A stretch of DNA of 5,673 nt, taken from Alphaproteobacteria bacterium (lineage in GTDB: Bacteria > Pseudomonadota > Alphaproteobacteria > Rickettsiales > UBA8987). Under the pieces are notes generated by a model. The model searched no databases. It was given only the letters and a program-made list of their open reading frames with translations, and was not told where the DNA came from. The translations under genes and the position numbers were made by a program. Position 1 is the first letter of the stretch; every line of letters begins with the position of its first letter. The stretch covers positions 1-5,673 of the forward strand of contig DQGZ01000152.1 of assembly GCA_003531345.1 (NCBI GenBank), read 5' to 3'. Shown piece by piece: positions 3,590-5,673 of this stretch.

Positions 3590-5673
3590 ATGAGCAATAA
3601 TAAAACAGCATTAGTTATTATTAGGCATGCTAACCCATTTGGAGGTGGTCCAGATACTGGAATTACAGAACAGGGTACTATGCAAACCGCTTTAGATGCT
3701 GGATATATTACAGGGGGGGCTGCAACTCTTCATCCTTCTAATATGGTTATAAGAAATATTGCTGGTACTTTGAATCAAATTTTGGGTAATGAAGTTAGGG
3801 GTAATGAAGTTAGTAAGCCGAAAGTTAATTTCATAATATCTTCAAATCTTGTTAGAACTCAGCAAACGGTAGATAAACTTATTGAGTATATGGGTGTTTC
3901 TGTAAAAAAATCATATCGTTCAAGGAATCTTACAGAAGATGGCGTAGGTAGAGATTTCGGGGGTGATTTTAGGAAAGCAGCAGAACATACTGAAGATCAA
4001 TTAAATATTGTTGTAATAACTGGACATCATAATACACCCTTTAGTTTTATTAATGGTTTAAATACAAATGATACCCCTAATATTGAGCTAGATGGTAGAT
4101 CTTCTTTAATGAACCCGAAAGGATCTATACCTGAAGGGGCAGGCTTTGTTTTAGTTTTTAATACTAATATTGATAAAGGATCAGTTATTAGGTTTGTAGA
4201 AAATGTTGCTGCAGGCGCTAAACCTGATTTTGGTATAGTTGAATCAGTGTTGTCAGTTAATCCTATGGATATAATGCAAACATCTTTGGAGAGGGTAACT
4301 GAAATTGCAAATTTAATAAGTGGCTTTACTGGCACCTATTTAAATAAATCTTCGCTGAGCTACATTGAACATCCCGGATCAGGTGAAGGTTTATTTTATA
4401 ATTATGGCTTTAGTCGTAACAGTATTAATGATCTACTTGCACTTGACAGTTTTGCAACCAACGATCAAGCTGCAGGGCATCTTCAGGTGAGGGCTCATCT
4501 GACGCTTATGTCAGAAATATTTAACTTTATATCAAATGATGAAAAACTAAATTCATTAAAAACGTTAGAATTGAATGGAGTTAGTTTTACTAACTATCTT
4601 GCAGGTTTGGGTATAGAAGAGGAAAAATTTAATCAAATGGTACGTAGTATAAAAGATAACAGTTCCTTTATAGAAAATTCTTTTGGTATACTTAAAATTC
4701 CAGAATTCAAATCTAAATTTAACTCATTTTCAGATGATCTTGTTTTAATAGCAAAAGAGTATGCGTTATACAAAAACACCCCTTGTTCAAAAGAAGCTTT
4801 AGAAATAGTAGGTAGTAGATTTAGTAAATTTTTTCCCGATATTAGTGCGGTGGAAAAAACAGATTATCAAACAGCTGAAGATGTTTTTGTGAGCATGCTA
4901 TTAGAACTATCTGATGAAAACAAGAGAAATATCTTTAAGGAAAACTTAGGAGAAGATAACAAAACCAAACTAGATAATATAATAAGTTTTTTTAAGAAAA
5001 ATGATATTTCTGGAGAGTATCATCACTTCATGAAAGATCCACAAAAACAGCTCTCAAAAATTCCTGCTGATATATTTCTATCTGATTATACGTTATCAGG
5101 CCTTGGGCTTACAATGGAAGCATTAGATATTAAAGTACATCCAAAACTGTTACAGTTATTTCTTACAAATGATGAAGGTGGATTTCAAGAAAAACAAAGA
5201 AACATCCATACGTTTTTATCTGGTCTTGAAAATGCTCAGGAAAGAGATGAGGCACTTTTAGGTTTACATAATTTGAAAAATGTTATGGTGGCTTCACAAG
5301 CTTTGGTTGGTGATCAAGTTAGACTACTCCATGATGTTCCGCTTAATTTAGAAAATCTCCCAGAGGATAAAGTTAAAAAGTTACTGAGTCTCGAAGGTGA
5401 AGATGCAGATGAAAAATTTTCAAAAATAAAAGAAGCTGGGTTTTCTAAAGCAGCTTTGAAAACACATTCTTGGAGTGATTCATTTGATGTGGGACGTTAT
5501 ATAACAAAATTCACTAGAGATAATAAAGATTTATTTTACGTGAACACTTTTCAGTTTTGTTTAAGAATACTTCCAGAACAATTTATAAAAAGCAATTTGA
5601 TTACAAGTAAGGAACAATTCTCAGAATGTTTAAATGACATTTTAAAAGCTCTTGGCGTTTTTAATGAAAATCT
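3590..5673 (+). CDS. Histidine-phosphatase domain fused to a long unknown region, 3' end missing
   Basis: Open from the ATG at 3590 to the window edge: 694 full codons with no stop. Residues 1 to about 205 form a histidine phosphatase (phosphoglycerate mutase-like) domain: IIRHANP with R12 and phospho-acceptor H13, GITEQG at 24-29, SSNLVRTQQT at 84-93 with R89, NLTE with likely acid E116, and ITGHHNTP with H146, then PEGAGFVLVF near 181-190. All expected catalytic residues are present, so activity on a phosphorylated substrate is plausible. The first motif is RHA rather than the usual RHG. From about 210 onward the protein is polar, rich in Asn, Asp, Lys, Ser and Phe, apparently mostly helical, with no membrane segment and no family I recognise; an acidic patch EGEDADE lies near 600. 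No N-terminal signal peptide is seen. Typical family members have about 150-250 residues, so this is an unusual fusion, perhaps a large cytoplasmic or exported (effector-like) protein. Its GC is lower than that of the his genes. Confidence 0.85.
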   Translation, partial: MSNNKTALVIIRHANPFGGGPDTGITEQGTMQTALDAGYITGGAATLHPSNMVIRNIAGTLNQILGNEVRGNEVSKPKVNFIISSNLVRTQQTVDKLIEYMGVSVKKSYRSRNLTEDGVGRDFGGDFRKAAEHTEDQLNIVVITGHHNTPFSFINGLNTNDTPNIELDGRSSLMNPKGSIPEGAGFVLVFNTNIDKGSVIRFVENVAAGAKPDFGIVESVLSVNPMDIMQTSLERVTEIANLISGFTGTYLNKSSLSYIEHPGSGEGLFYNYGFSRNSINDLLALDSFATNDQAAGHLQVRAHLTLMSEIFNFISNDEKLNSLKTLELNGVSFTNYLAGLGIEEEKFNQMVRSIKDNSSFIENSFGILKIPEFKSKFNSFSDDLVLIAKEYALYKNTPCSKEALEIVGSRFSKFFPDISAVEKTDYQTAEDVFVSMLLELSDENKRNIFKENLGEDNKTKLDNIISFFKKNDISGEYHHFMKDPQKQLSKIPADIFLSDYTLSGLGLTMEALDIKVHPKLLQLFLTNDEGGFQEKQRNIHTFLSGLENAQERDEALLGLHNLKNVMVASQALVGDQVRLLHDVPLNLENLPEDKVKKLLSLEGEDADEKFSKIKEAGFSKAALKTHSWSDSFDVGRYITKFTRDNKDLFYVNTFQFCLRILPEQFIKSNLITSKEQFSECLNDILKALGVFNEN
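3785..3814 (+). repeat. 15-base tandem duplication inside the phosphatase domain
   Basis: GGTAATGAAGTTAG followed by G, then the same 14 bases followed by T, occupies 3785-3799 and 3800-3814. It is in frame and encodes GNEVR then GNEVS at residues 66-75, in the loop between the first helix and the SSNLVRT strand. The near-identical copies point to a recent in-frame slippage or duplication that leaves the catalytic residues untouched. Confidence 0.8.

Noticed and set aside
4027..4335. 102-residue minus-strand open frame
   Set aside because: Antisense to the phosphatase domain, whose catalytic motifs are clear on the plus strand.

Overview
The window looks like chromosomal DNA from an AT-rich Gram-negative bacterium, most likely an alphaproteobacterium, possibly of a host-associated or Rickettsiales-like lineage. 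This is inferred from four things: a stand-alone hisE directly after hisF, a small DUF983 zinc-ribbon membrane protein, an NtrC-type regulator, and a divergent pilin-like protein of a type I associate with such genomes. No rRNA, tRNA, CRISPR array, transposase or phage gene is visible.

Layout. Minus strand, right to left: hisF (2747-1986), hisE (1903-1571) and a pilin-like membrane-anchored protein (1574-873) form one probable operon. The last two genes overlap by four bases. A 200-base gap with a good sigma-70-type promoter and an 8+8 dyad separates this operon from an NtrC-family response regulator (669 to beyond base 1), which the window cuts inside the AAA+ domain. Plus strand: a DUF983 gene (3188-3517), then a large open gene (3590 to beyond 5673). 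That gene starts with a complete histidine-phosphatase domain and continues for about 480 residues I do not recognise. A 440-base gap (2748-3187) separates the two strands' genes and carries a probable hisF promoter.

Function. HisF and HisE are two enzymes of histidine biosynthesis: HisE acts at step 2, and HisF makes the imidazole glycerol phosphate ring. The rest of the pathway is not in view. The pilin-like gene is translationally coupled to hisE but has no obvious metabolic link to it. The regulator is probably its own transcription unit.

Most interesting points: (1) the phosphatase plus long unknown extension, with GC clearly below the his genes and a good ribosome binding site; (2) the pilin-like protein, which keeps the family's body motifs but has lost the prepilin-peptidase signal; (3) the hisF-hisE spacer, built from four 7-base tandem repeats, an inverted copy of them and a G-run array.
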